Of a DNA stretch of 39,782 nucleotides, positions 32,600 through 39,782 are shown piece by piece. The position numbers were made by a program, and so were the translations under genes. Origin of the DNA: Silvibacterium sp. (GTDB lineage: Bacteria; Acidobacteriota; Terriglobia; Terriglobales; Acidobacteriaceae); contig JASHRS010000043.1 of the NCBI GenBank assembly GCA_030037215.1, positions 1 through 39,782 on the forward strand, in the 5' to 3' direction. Each line of letters starts with the position of its first letter. Position 1 is the stretch's first letter. A model generated the notes under the pieces. It did not search any database. It saw nothing but the letters and a program-made list of their open reading frames with translations, and was not told the DNA's origin.

Positions 32600-33250
32600 C
32601 TATTGAACCTTCACGCCTGGTGGGATAACCGCAACCGACACCTGAATCTGATTCTCATTCGACAGATGCACGTTCCCTTTGGCCTGCGTCAGTGTGCCGG
32701 AGTTAGGATCCGTCACGGAGCTGGTAAGCGTCAGTCCCGGCACTGCATGTGGTCCTGACGATCCGCTCTGCGCATCGGAAGTTCCATTCATCCTCCCCGT
32801 GTCTCTGGCGCTTGTATCGAAAGCACGATCCTGCGACTGGCCGCTGCTTCCACCCATCTCTGTCTCAAATGTGGCAACGTTTATGATGGTTGCCTTCACC
32901 GGAATCTCTTTGCCGCCTTTCACCTGGAGCTTATCGATCGTCAGCACCATCTTCGAGTCGCTTTTGTGCTCTGACGGAGTCACGGAGTCCACATGACCCT
33001 CAAGCACTGAACCGGCAGGCACAACCGTGCCATCGTTCAGAGTCGTGCCAGCAACCGTTTTTGCGCTAAAGCTGTCATCAGCCTTCGCTTTCTTTGCGTC
33101 GATGGTTTTATCGATATTGGCTATAACGGTGGTCATCTGGATCGTGCCTGCCTGCTCATTCTGAGCATAGGCGGACAGAACATTCGCAGGAATGCAAGTT
33201 GCAAGGATAGTGAGGAGTGCTCCGCGCGCCGCCCCGTGTTTTGTCATCAT
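32600..33250 (-). CDS. Secreted protein of unknown function
   Basis: A 216-aa exported protein. From MMTKHGAARGALLTILATC the signal peptide ends near SAYAQNE. The mature part has a beta-rich middle, with GTTLNDGTVVPAGSVLEGHVDSV (a pattern seen in proteins that set an adjustable barrel) and LTIDKLQVKGGKEIPVKATI, then a Gly/Ser/Asp-rich linker and a C-terminal strand region. No catalytic motif. ATG at 33250 is supported by AAAGGAAA; the frame is open to 33292. It lies 62 bases ahead of the cytochrome-like gene and may be co-transcribed with it. Confidence 0.65.
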   Translation of the reverse strand: MMTKHGAARGALLTILATCIPANVLSAYAQNEQAGTIQMTTVIANIDKTIDAKKAKADDSFSAKTVAGTTLNDGTVVPAGSVLEGHVDSVTPSEHKSDSKMVLTIDKLQVKGGKEIPVKATIINVATFETEMGGSSGQSQDRAFDTSARDTGRMNGTSDAQSGSSGPHAVPGLTLTSSVTDPNSGTLTQAKGNVHLSNENQIQVSVAVIPPGVKVQ

Positions 33251-33319
33251 TTGCGTTTCCTTTCTTTGGCTTTGGCAGCAGATTGGACTCATTACGACTT
33301 GGAATACAGGCTTTTAAAC

Positions 33320-33371
33320 TGCAGAATACCCCATCCGGTAGGTGCGGGGCCCATAAGACTCGCTGGGCACC
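33320..33371. repeat. Palindromic intergenic element, possible copy 3
   Basis: In the 258-bp gap between two divergent secreted-protein genes, TACCCCATCCGG is followed by GGTG...CCCA (33341-33353) and TGGGCACC (33364-33371), giving an 8-bp stem with a five-base bulge and a 10-base loop. The CCCCATCC and GGTGCCC-type motifs recall copy 1 at 71-113. The relation is tentative. Confidence 0.3.
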
Positions 33372-33427
33372 GTCTTCGCCTGCGAAGAAATTTACACCAT
33401 CCCGACAATCCCGTGACAACACCACTT

Positions 33428-33488
33428 GCATGGGAACCTAGACTCCATGCAACAAATTCGCACAGCCCTGATCACACGAGATCGTGTG
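33428..33488. promoter_or_regulatory. Two inverted repeats upstream of the beta-propeller gene
   Basis: GCATGG (33428-33433) and CCATGC (33445-33450) form one dyad with an 11-base spacer. CACACGA (33473-33479) and TCGTGTG (33482-33488) form a second, with a two-base spacer, 20 bases before the start codon at 33509. The second has the compact form of a TetR- or LacI-type operator but could also act as an RNA hairpin. No regulator gene lies beside it. Confidence 0.45.
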
Positions 33489-33508
33489 TTCAGTCATGGA
33501 GGATAAAC

Positions 33509-34627
33509 ATGGAACTGAACTACCCAGGCTCCCTTCGAATCCCCCTGTTGGGCCTGATGCTATCGACTTTGGCGGCTGCCGGTGGCACGCCCCTTGCTGC
33601 CGGTCAATCGTTCATTGGACCTTTCAACACTGTCACCCCCATCAGCTCCACCGTACCCGCAAATGGTGATGTAAATCCATACGGGGTCGCACAGGTTCCT
33701 CTGACTAAGGGAAATCTGGTCGAGGGCCGATTCCTTATCAGCAACTTCAATAACATCCAAAATCAACAGGGAACAGGCACCACGATCGTGCAGATCGCGC
33801 CTGATGGAACCTTCTCTCTCTTTGCCTGGATCGATCCGAGCAAAGTCTCTTGTCCCGGAGGCATTGGGCTCACCACCGCGCTCGTGGCCCTTCGCAGCGG
33901 GTTTGTGATTGTCGGCAGTCTGCCTACCGTCGGCGGTGCTTCTTCGACTGCCGAGGCTGGCTGTCTCATCGTCCTCGACAGCTGGGGCAATGTGGTTGAA
34001 ACAATTTCTGGTCATCACCTGAACGGCCCATGGGACATGACCGCTGTGGATGGTGGCGACCTCGTGGCATTATTTGTGACCAACGTGCTCAACGGCACCG
34101 TAGCCGCAAATGGGAGTGTTGTGAATCGCGGAACCGTCGTTCGTTTGTTGCTCGGCACTTTTGGCGACAGGCCGCCTCAATTGTTCGACAGCACCGTCAT
34201 CGCTTCAGGGTTTCCCGAGCGCACTGATCCCACTGCATTGGTCATTGGGCCCACGGGTGTGGCGTTTGATTGGGACAGTGGGATTCTTTACGTCGCTGAC
34301 AGTCTGAACAACCGAATTGCCGCAGTTCCTAATGCGTTGTTCCGTTTCGACTCGGATAATTCTCCCTACACGGTATCCCAGGGTGGAAAGCTCAACGATC
34401 CGCTTGGCCTTGCGCTCACGCCGAATCATCACCTCGTGGAGGCAAACGGGGATGATGGGAACATTGTCGAAATAAATCCGCAAACCGGTCGACAAGTCGC
34501 CGCCAAGCTTGTCGATAATACCCCGCCGGCGCCTCTGGGAGCAGGCGCACTATTTGGCCTGATTGCCGTGAACGACGGCGTCTATTTTGTAGATGACGAC
34601 TCGAATTCCTTCAACCTGCTTCACTGA
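33509..34627 (+). CDS. Secreted beta-propeller (NHL/SMP-30-like) protein
   Basis: A 372-aa exported protein with a signal peptide (residues 1-32, ending near LAAGQS). The mature part has repeated propeller-like units such as QIAPDGTFSLFAW, IGPTGVAFDWDSGILYVADSLNNRIAAVPN and KLNDPLGLALTPNHHLVEANGDDGNIVEINPQTG, which resemble NHL repeats. No catalytic residues can be assigned; such proteins bind ligands or act as lactonase-like enzymes. ATG at 33509 is supported by a GGAGGAT ribosome-binding site; the frame is open upstream to 33236, but the signal peptide fixes this start. Confidence 0.8.
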   Translation: MELNYPGSLRIPLLGLMLSTLAAAGGTPLAAGQSFIGPFNTVTPISSTVPANGDVNPYGVAQVPLTKGNLVEGRFLISNFNNIQNQQGTGTTIVQIAPDGTFSLFAWIDPSKVSCPGGIGLTTALVALRSGFVIVGSLPTVGGASSTAEAGCLIVLDSWGNVVETISGHHLNGPWDMTAVDGGDLVALFVTNVLNGTVAANGSVVNRGTVVRLLLGTFGDRPPQLFDSTVIASGFPERTDPTALVIGPTGVAFDWDSGILYVADSLNNRIAAVPNALFRFDSDNSPYTVSQGGKLNDPLGLALTPNHHLVEANGDDGNIVEINPQTGRQVAAKLVDNTPPAPLGAGALFGLIAVNDGVYFVDDDSNSFNLLH

Positions 34628-34650
34628 TCGCAAATGTAATAGCTCATCAG

Positions 34651-34687
34651 GGGATGGCACTGGCGAAACCACGCTTCGTGCCGTCCC
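34651..34687. terminator. Hairpin between convergent genes, no U-tract
   Basis: GGGATGGCAC (34651-34660) pairs with GTGCCGTCCC (34678-34687) over 10 bp including one G-U, with further pairing inside the loop. It lies between the beta-propeller and Nim-like genes. No run of T follows on either strand, so its termination role is uncertain. Confidence 0.4.
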
Positions 34688-34712
34688 GTGGTGTTAGGAA
34701 TGAACAGGCTAG

Positions 34713-35387
34713 TCACTTCTGACGATCGGCCTGCTTCCCACCGCGTTCGTAAGTCAGATATCTCGGCACCTTCGCTCCCGCCGCCAGCCTCGAATCCGCC
34801 ACTGGCTCTCCGGCACTTATTGAGAGCGGCAGTATGCCCGCCCAAACGTTCAGCGCATAATCGTCCTCTTCATCAAGCGGAGGACCTGTGCGAATCTTCG
34901 CCGAAGCCTCTTCAATCGGTAGCGTCAGCACCGCCGTCGCCTTCAGCTCCTGCGCCGTCGGCTTGCGAACGTCATCCCACCGTCCGCGAATGATGTGCTC
35001 TGAGATCGCCCGCAGAGCCGTCGTCTTCTCCGCGTCATCCTCAATCAGTCGCGCTTTCCCTAGCACGACGACCGAACGATAGTTCATCGAATGATGGAAG
35101 GCCGACCGCGCCAGCACGATGCCATCGAGAACAGTCACAGTCACGCACACATCCACGCCTCCGGCCAGCGTGCGCAGCATGCGGCTCGCGGCCGAGCCGT
35201 GCAGGTACAACATGTCGCCCGACCTCCCATATCCGGTCGGAATCACATACGGCTGTCCATCCACCACAAACCCCACATGGCAGACAAACGCTGCATCTAG
35301 AATCCCGTAGATAGTTTCTAGTGAATAGTCGCCGCGCTTCGGCAGGCGATTCACTCGCGTGCGGTCAGTAGGTGCGTTCAAAGCCAT
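34713..35387 (-). CDS. Nim-like pyridoxamine 5'-phosphate oxidase family protein
   Basis: A 224-aa flavin- or haem-binding split-barrel protein. The N-terminal half reads VCHVGFVVDGQPYVIPTGYGRSGDMLYLHGSAASRMLRTL, followed by VCVTVTVLDGIVLARSAFHHSMNYRSVVVLGKARL. This is the pattern of the PNPOx-like group that includes the NimA nitroimidazole resistance proteins; His in FHHSMNYRS is typical of them. The real physiological substrate of such proteins is mostly unknown. It lies alone on its strand, convergent with the beta-propeller gene. Confidence 0.85.
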   Translation of the reverse strand: MALNAPTDRTRVNRLPKRGDYSLETIYGILDAAFVCHVGFVVDGQPYVIPTGYGRSGDMLYLHGSAASRMLRTLAGGVDVCVTVTVLDGIVLARSAFHHSMNYRSVVVLGKARLIEDDAEKTTALRAISEHIIRGRWDDVRKPTAQELKATAVLTLPIEEASAKIRTGPPLDEEDDYALNVWAGILPLSISAGEPVADSRLAAGAKVPRYLTYERGGKQADRQK

Positions 35388-35477
35388 CGTTCACTCACAG
35401 TCCTTTTAATGAAAAAAAACAACCAGAACTCGCAACAAATCTACATCCACGACCAACGGGAGTGACCACGCGAAATC

Positions 35478-35519
35478 GGGGTCCCCGGCACGCGTTCTCT
35501 GCGTGCTGGGGTGGGAAGC
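35478..35519. repeat. Palindromic intergenic element, copy 2 (REP-like)
   Basis: CCCCGGCACGC (35483-35493) pairs with GCGTGCTGGGG (35501-35511) over 11 bp with one G-U, around a seven-base loop, preceded by GGGGTCCCC and followed by TGGGAAGC. The 3' flank GGGGTGGGAAGC closely matches that of copy 1 at 71-113. There is no U-tract. It sits in the 205-bp gap between the Nim-like gene and the ferredoxin gene. Confidence 0.55.
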
Positions 35520-35539
35520 GTTTGCCTGGACTGCTAGTC

Positions 35540-35575
35540 CCCAAAGCAAAACGCGCAGCCCTCAGGCCGCGCGTT
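35540..35575 (-). terminator. Terminator of the ferredoxin gene
   Basis: AACGCGC (35550-35556) and GCGCGTT (35569-35575) form a 7-bp stem, with GCC/GGC continuing inside after one mismatch. On the minus strand it is followed by TTGCTTTGG. It lies 18 bases beyond the ferredoxin stop. Confidence 0.6.
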
Positions 35576-35592
35576 GCAAGTCCTGCTTCGTT

Positions 35593-35853
35593 CTACCGTC
35601 CATAGAACGTGGCATTCTTCCCCGCATAGCTGGCCCATTTTTCCGGAAGGTCGTCAGCCGCATAGATCGCCGACACCGGGCATACTGGAACGCAGGCGCC
35701 GCAATCGATGCACTCTACTGGATCGATGAACAGCTGTTCCGACTCGCTAAACTTGGACTCGTCTTTCTTGGGATGAATGCAGTCCACAGGACAGGCGTCC
35801 ACACAAGCTGTGTCCTTGGTGCCGATACAGGGTTCAGCGATTACATATGCCAT
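35593..35853 (-). CDS. Ferredoxin, seven-iron type
   Basis: An 86-aa electron carrier with eight cysteines. The first motif is C9-x7-C17-x3-C21-P-x2-C25 and the second C48-x2-C51-x2-C54-x3-C58-P. The widened first motif, lacking the usual CxxC, matches the [3Fe-4S][4Fe-4S] FdxA-type ferredoxins: by analogy Cys9, Cys17 and Cys58 bind the 3Fe cluster and Cys21, Cys48, Cys51 and Cys54 the 4Fe cluster, leaving Cys25 free. The C-terminal tail is short. AGAGGAA precedes the ATG. Monocistronic, with its own terminator. Confidence 0.9.
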   Translation of the reverse strand: MAYVIAEPCIGTKDTACVDACPVDCIHPKKDESKFSESEQLFIDPVECIDCGACVPVCPVSAIYAADDLPEKWASYAGKNATFYGR

Positions 35854-35904
35854 GACAGATTCCTCTTTGGATTTCTTGTTTGAGTTCTCGGTGCTTCGAA
35901 CACA

Positions 35905-35932
35905 ATTGTACCGCGAGGCTCCGTTTGAGCAA
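35905..35932 (-). promoter_or_regulatory. Candidate ferredoxin promoter
   Basis: On the minus strand TTGCTC (35932-35927) and TACAAT (35910-35905) are separated by 16 bases. The predicted transcript start near 35898 leaves a leader of about 45 bases. Confidence 0.5.
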
Positions 35933-36052
35933 CAAAATCACGATTCCAAAGCCGAATTGCCCGCAGTGGAACGCGATTGTTCTTCAAGCGAGACTGGACA
36001 GAACACTAAGGACAAAGTTTACTCAATAGGGAAAAATTTCCGAGGAGCTCCG

Positions 36053-37975
36053 ATGCGCTTTCATTTCCTCAAAGCTCTCTTCCTGTCTGCTTCAACCGCC
36101 GCCCTTACTGCCGTTGCGGCTGCACAATCTGTCCCACCAATCACTCTCGACATTCATTTGGACCAGGTCAAAGCTCACTCCAGTCCGCTGCTCTACGGGC
36201 TTATGACCGAGGAGATTAATCACTCCTATGACGGCGGTCTTTATGCTGAACTGATCAGCAATCGAACCTTCCATCCGAATGATTCATGGCGTTCACCCGT
36301 CGAACGCTGGTCGCTTGTCGAGCTCGGCAATTCCAAAGCCTCCTTCGCGCCCGACAAAACCACCGGCCCGAGCACCGCCCTGCCTTATAGCCTCAAGCTC
36401 ACCGTCGATCAGGCCTCGGCAGCCGCTCCAGCCGGCATTGCCAATGCCGGGTACTGGGGTATTCCCGTCCGGCCACTCATCACCTATAGTGGTTCGCTTT
36501 ATGCAAAGAGCGTAGCGGACAGCGGCCCCATTCACATCGCGCTCGTCAATAACGACACCGGCCTGGAAGCCGCCCACGCCGACCTTCCGGCTCTGAGTAG
36601 CGAGTGGAAACAGTACCATTTCACGCTTACCACCGGCCTCATACAGGCGTCCTCTCTGTACCGCTTCGAAATCACCGCCAGCCACCCCGGAACCTACTGG
36701 TTCAGCCTTGCTTCTCTCTTCCCGCCGACTTATCACGACCGTCTTAACGGCAACCGCATCGACATCATGGACAGGCTCGCCGCCATGCATCCAGCTTTCC
36801 TGCGCTTCCCGGGCGGCAATTACCTTGAGGGCAATACCATCGCCGAGCGCTTCGAGTGGAAAAACACCATCGGTTCCCTAGTCGACCGTCCCACGCATCT
36901 CAGCCCCTGGGGCTATCGCTCGTCCGACGGTCTTGGCCTGCTCGAATTTCTTGAATGGTGCGAAGACCTCCACATGCAACCTGTCCTCGCCGTCTACGCG
37001 GGCTACTCGCTGCAGGGACAGCATGTCAATCCCGGTCCCGATCTCGCATCCTACGTCGAAGATGCGCTCGACGAAATCCAGTACGTCACCGGCGATACCT
37101 CCACAAAATGGGGAGCCGAGCGCGCTAAAGACGGCCATCCCCAGCCCTTTGCTCTTAAGTACGTCGAAATCGGCAACGAAGACGAGTTTGACAAGTCCGG
37201 AACCTACGACGGCCGCTTCGCTCAGTTCGACAAGACCATCAAGGCCCAGTATCCCGATCTCCAGCTAATCGCCACCGCTCCTGTCACCAGCGTTAAGCCC
37301 GATGTCCTCGACGAGCACTACTACCGCATGCCCCAGGAGTTCTTCAACGATGTTCATCACTACGACAACACCGATCGCAGCGGCCCCAAAATCTTCGTCG
37401 GCGAGTGGGCCACGCTCGAAGGCACTCCCACTCCTGACTTCGGAGCTGCCCTCAGCGACTCCGCATGGATGACCGGCCTTGAGCGCAACAGTGACATCGT
37501 GATTATGGCCGCCTACGCACCGCTCTTCGTGAACATCAACTCCGAAGCCATGCAGTGGGCGCCTGATCTCATCGGATACAACGCGCTTGAGAGCTATGGC
37601 TCACCCAGCTACTATGCGCAGGTCATGTTCAGCACGCATCACGGTGACGAGATTCCGCAGACTCAGGAAACAGGCAACGCTCCAAAATTCTATTACTCTG
37701 TCACTCGCCAATCGCAAACGGGAGAGGTCTATTTGAAGCTCGTTAACGCCGGCTCAGACCCACAGTCCGTCGCCGTGACCCTCGATGGAGCAAAGAGTAT
37801 CGATAAGCTTGCTACCGTCGTCGCCCTCAGCGCAAAGACGCCCGCCGCAACCAACTCCATCGAGCACCCCAACAACATCCATCCTGTCGAATCCGGCTTC
37901 AAGAGCGCTGGCCGCAACTTCATCTACACGGTGCCACCCTACTCGATCCAGGTGCTGCAGCTTAAGACAAATTAG
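36053..37975 (+). CDS. Secreted alpha-L-arabinofuranosidase (GH51)
   Basis: Retaining glycosidase that releases arabinose from arabinan or arabinoxylan, 640 aa, exported by a signal peptide (MRFHFLKALFLSAS..., cleavage near AAAQS). The N-terminal part contains LYGLMTEEINHSYDGGLYAELISNRTF, then a CBM4/9-like beta-sandwich (about 130-230), the TIM barrel with PGGNYLEGNTIAERFEWKNTIG, the acid/base Glu376 in VEIGNEDEF and the nucleophile Glu451 in VGEWAT, and a C-terminal beta domain. ATG at 36053 is supported by GAGGAG; the frame is open upstream to 35777 but overlaps the ferredoxin gene. It fits a plant-polymer-degrading lifestyle. No other CAZyme is in the window. Confidence 0.92.
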   Translation: MRFHFLKALFLSASTAALTAVAAAQSVPPITLDIHLDQVKAHSSPLLYGLMTEEINHSYDGGLYAELISNRTFHPNDSWRSPVERWSLVELGNSKASFAPDKTTGPSTALPYSLKLTVDQASAAAPAGIANAGYWGIPVRPLITYSGSLYAKSVADSGPIHIALVNNDTGLEAAHADLPALSSEWKQYHFTLTTGLIQASSLYRFEITASHPGTYWFSLASLFPPTYHDRLNGNRIDIMDRLAAMHPAFLRFPGGNYLEGNTIAERFEWKNTIGSLVDRPTHLSPWGYRSSDGLGLLEFLEWCEDLHMQPVLAVYAGYSLQGQHVNPGPDLASYVEDALDEIQYVTGDTSTKWGAERAKDGHPQPFALKYVEIGNEDEFDKSGTYDGRFAQFDKTIKAQYPDLQLIATAPVTSVKPDVLDEHYYRMPQEFFNDVHHYDNTDRSGPKIFVGEWATLEGTPTPDFGAALSDSAWMTGLERNSDIVIMAAYAPLFVNINSEAMQWAPDLIGYNALESYGSPSYYAQVMFSTHHGDEIPQTQETGNAPKFYYSVTRQSQTGEVYLKLVNAGSDPQSVAVTLDGAKSIDKLATVVALSAKTPAATNSIEHPNNIHPVESGFKSAGRNFIYTVPPYSIQVLQLKTN

Positions 37976-37990
37976 CAAACTGCGTTCAGC

Positions 37991-38031
37991 AAAAAAGTCA
38001 GGGCAGGATTCGCCTCCTGCCCTCTGACTTT
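37991..38031. terminator. Bidirectional terminator between GH51 and glutaminyl cyclase
   Basis: AGTCAGGGCAGGA (37996-38008) pairs with TCCTGCCC...TGACT (38015-38029), a 13-bp stem with a two-base bulge and a six-base loop. On the minus strand it is followed by TTTTTT, so it is strong for the glutaminyl cyclase transcript; on the plus strand only TTT follows. Confidence 0.75.
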
Positions 38032-38050
38032 CCTGAACATCGAATATTCT

Positions 38051-38830
38051 TTATCTCTTTATGATTTGAATCTCAAACAACCGCGGCCACAGTTTCCCCG
38101 TCACAAACAGTCGATTGTGCTCATGGTCGTATGCAATCCCATTCAGCACCGCGTCATTGCTGCGAATCTCGATCGCTGGCAGAATGCCGCTCAGGTCAAT
38201 CCAGCCAAGAACCTGCCCCGTCTCCGGTGAAATGCGCGCGATCTTGTCCGTCATCCATACATTCGAATAAATCTGGCCGTGAATGTATTCCAGCTCATTC
38301 AGATTCTTCACAGGATCGCCATGATCCGTCACACGAATGCTTCTTACCTCGGCAAACGTCTCCGGATTCAGAAAGTGAATCGTATCGCTTCCATCGCTCA
38401 GAATCAGATGCTTTCCATCCTGTGTCAGCCCCCAACCCTCCCACGGATAATGGAAGGTCCGCAACAACCGGAGGGTCGCGCGATCATACACAAACGCCAC
38501 ATGCGCCTTCCACGTAAGCTGAATCAACGTATCGCCCCAGTTCGTCAGCCCCTCCGCAAAATACTGCGAAGGCACGTTCACCTCCCTGATCACGCGTCCC
38601 GTCTCCAGATCGTCCTCACGCAGCGTCGACTGTCCGTTCAGCCCGGTGCTCTCATAAAGATGCCCGTTCACATATACCAGCCCCTGCGTAAACGCCTGCG
38701 CATCGTGCGGATACGCATGCACCACGCGATATCCGTCTGCCGCTTCGCGTGCGAAGGTAGCAGGCACAAGGCAAAGCAGCACGCAAACCGCAAAGGACCG
38801 CACCAGTCCCGCAGCAACTCTTTTCTTCAT
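38051..38830 (-). CDS. Secreted glutaminyl-peptide cyclotransferase (propeller type)
   Basis: Converts N-terminal glutamine to pyroglutamate in peptides or proteins. The 259-aa product has a signal peptide (residues 1-27, ending ATFA) and the five-bladed propeller of the plant/bacterial glutamine cyclotransferase family: VVHAYPHDAQAFTQGLVY, YESTGLNGQSTLRE, FAEGLTNWGDTLIQLTWK, FHYPWEGWGLTQDGKHLILSDGSD, and ELEYIHGQIYSNVW. It follows suhB by 12 bases. Periplasmic protein maturation or peptide processing is plausible; the targets are unknown. Confidence 0.9.
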   Translation of the reverse strand: MKKRVAAGLVRSFAVCVLLCLVPATFAREAADGYRVVHAYPHDAQAFTQGLVYVNGHLYESTGLNGQSTLREDDLETGRVIREVNVPSQYFAEGLTNWGDTLIQLTWKAHVAFVYDRATLRLLRTFHYPWEGWGLTQDGKHLILSDGSDTIHFLNPETFAEVRSIRVTDHGDPVKNLNELEYIHGQIYSNVWMTDKIARISPETGQVLGWIDLSGILPAIEIRSNDAVLNGIAYDHEHNRLFVTGKLWPRLFEIQIIKR

Positions 38831-38842
38831 TTGCGATTTCCC

Positions 38843-39730
38843 TTATTCACGCAGATGGGCCGCTCTCAGCGCCGCAAACTCTGCCGGCGTCGGAATCGGT
38901 TCAAGCTCTTCTCCTGCAAACATTGTGCGGAAAAATCCCAGCATCTCGTCCAGCAGCAATCCATTCGTCGCCAGAATCTCTTTGCTGTCCAGCTTGAACG
39001 GGCTGCCGTCAAAGCCGGTCATTGTCCCGCCAGCCTCTGTCACCAGCAGCGAGCCTGCACCTGTGTCCCACGGATTCAGATTAAACTCCCAATACGCGTC
39101 CACACGCCCGCACGCCGTATACGCCAGGTCCAGAGCAGCCGCCCCCGCACGCCGGACTCCATGCGACCGTAGCGTGAACTGCTGATAAAAGTGGATATTC
39201 GGATTATCATGCCGCTTGCGGCTGGGAAATCCCGTCGCCACCAGCGCCTCGGCCAGCACGCGTGTTCGCGACACATGAATGCGCGCGCCGTTCAGATACG
39301 CTCCCTTGCCCTTCTCTGCCGTAAACAACTCATCGCGCAGCGGGTCGTACACCACTCCAGCAACGATCTCGCCGTCTTCGGTTGCCGCGTGTGATGCCAG
39401 GCGCCGCTCCAATCCCATAGACACGCAGAAAACCGGAAACCCATGCGCAAAATTCGTCGTCCCGTCCAGTGGATCGATATACCACCGGTATTCGCTCTCC
39501 AGATGCGAGCGCGTTCCCTCTTCGCCGTAAATCCCGTGCTCAGGAAACGCCGCATGCAGCCGTTCCACAATCAGCTTCTCCGATGCGCGGTCCGCTTCCG
39601 TCACCAGGTCTGCGTCGCCCTTGTATTCCGTTGCAACGCCCTTGTGATAGTAATCACGCAGTAGCACACCGGCTTCAAGCGCAATCTTCGAAGCGGATGC
39701 TGCAAGCGTCAGTTTCTCTGGGACATTCAT
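38843..39730 (-). CDS. suhB: Inositol monophosphatase family protein (SuhB-like)
   Basis: Mg-dependent phosphatase of the IMPase fold, 295 aa. The metal-site motifs are GEEG (Glu70/Glu71), DPLDGTTNF (Asp86, Asp89) and WDTGAGSLLVTEAGG (Asp222). Substrates of the family include inositol-1-phosphate, fructose-1,6-bisphosphate, histidinol phosphate and PAP; the sequence does not decide, so the symbol is by family. The ATG overlaps the stop of an upstream gene (ATGA), and the glutaminyl cyclase gene follows. A Glu/Pro-rich C-terminal tail of about 30 residues is longer than in E. coli SuhB. Confidence 0.88.
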   Translation of the reverse strand: MNVPEKLTLAASASKIALEAGVLLRDYYHKGVATEYKGDADLVTEADRASEKLIVERLHAAFPEHGIYGEEGTRSHLESEYRWYIDPLDGTTNFAHGFPVFCVSMGLERRLASHAATEDGEIVAGVVYDPLRDELFTAEKGKGAYLNGARIHVSRTRVLAEALVATGFPSRKRHDNPNIHFYQQFTLRSHGVRRAGAAALDLAYTACGRVDAYWEFNLNPWDTGAGSLLVTEAGGTMTGFDGSPFKLDSKEILATNGLLLDEMLGFFRTMFAGEELEPIPTPAEFAALRAAHLRE

Positions 39731-39782
39731 CGCACATCCTCTGGCGGCAATGCTTCAACCTCTGCAGGCCTGCGCGCTCGCC
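39727..39782 (-). CDS. 3' end of an unidentified gene, cut by the window edge
   Basis: From the right edge an open minus-strand frame reads RARRPAEVEALPPEDVR and stops at TGA overlapping the suhB ATG (ATGA). The four-base overlap is the usual sign of translational coupling, so this is probably the end of a real gene. Only about 17 residues are visible and no family can be named. Confidence 0.5.
   Translation of the reverse strand, partial: RARRPAEVEALPPEDVR

Noticed and set aside
33341-33371. Hairpin as a rho-independent terminator
   Set aside because: No T run follows and it lies between divergent genes, where a terminator has no transcript to end.
33236-33508. Upstream extension of the beta-propeller frame
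   Set aside because: The signal peptide and GGAGGAT ribosome-binding site fix the start at 33509; the extension covers the regulatory dyads.
35777-36052. Upstream extension of the GH51 frame
   Set aside because: Overlaps the ferredoxin gene on the other strand and lacks a signal peptide; ATG at 36053 has GAGGAG and a signal peptide.
1-39782. tRNA or rRNA genes, CRISPR arrays, insertion sequences, phage genes or attachment sites
   Set aside because: None recognised on reading both strands; repeats found are single hairpins or one short direct repeat, not regular arrays.

Overview
The window looks like chromosomal DNA of a soil or plant-litter bacterium, most likely an acidobacterium of the Terriglobia (Acidobacteriaceae) type. 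The reasons are moderately high GC with compact operons, a DUF1844 gene beside ygfZ, an acidobacterial-style CzcCBA cassette with a small leading membrane protein, a secreted GH51 arabinofuranosidase, and palindromic intergenic elements ending in GGGTGGGAA. This assignment rests on gene content and remembered patterns, not on a search. I see no rRNA, tRNA, CRISPR array, transposase, integrase or phage gene; most of the window is housekeeping.

Layout. 1-528 has no convincing gene; it holds a palindromic repeat, a strong hairpin terminator and a 16-bp direct repeat. 529-4385 (minus) is a cell-wall operon read dapF, ldcA, mpl, plsC: three of the four products act on meso-diaminopimelate or peptides containing it (synthesis and murein recycling). 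4459-7933 (minus) is mtnP, a PfkB-type kinase, and a GT-C membrane glycosyltransferase. 7967-9499 (minus) is a secreted zincin-like protein, divergent from a plus-strand operon ygfZ, DUF1844, PhnP-like hydrolase, ribF (9544-13010). 13012-16406 (minus) is wcaI-like glycosyltransferase, gmd, fcl: GDP-L-fucose supply and an exopolysaccharide transferase. 16538-23887 (plus) is an orphan DppC-like permease, a YfcE-like phosphoesterase, a small membrane protein, then a TolC/MFP/RND heavy-metal efflux cassette. 23879-28513 (minus) is a small membrane protein, glyQ, glyS, murB.

The right third is more accessory. It has a winged-helix regulator divergent from a VOC protein with a perfect dyad between them, recO with a YdeI-like gene, a divergent type I glutamine synthetase with a long leader, a haem-less cytochrome-c-like small protein, a secreted protein of unknown function, a secreted beta-propeller with two inverted repeats upstream, a Nim-like flavin protein, a seven-iron-type ferredoxin, a GH51 arabinofuranosidase, a secreted glutaminyl cyclase, suhB, and the 3' end of one more minus-strand gene.

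No complete, clearly new multi-gene system stands out. The best leads are the DapF whose second catalytic cysteine position is serine, the GGGTGGGAA palindrome family, the small membrane protein leading the metal-efflux cassette, the variant glutamine synthetase, and the regulatory dyads at 28861-28887 and 33428-33488.
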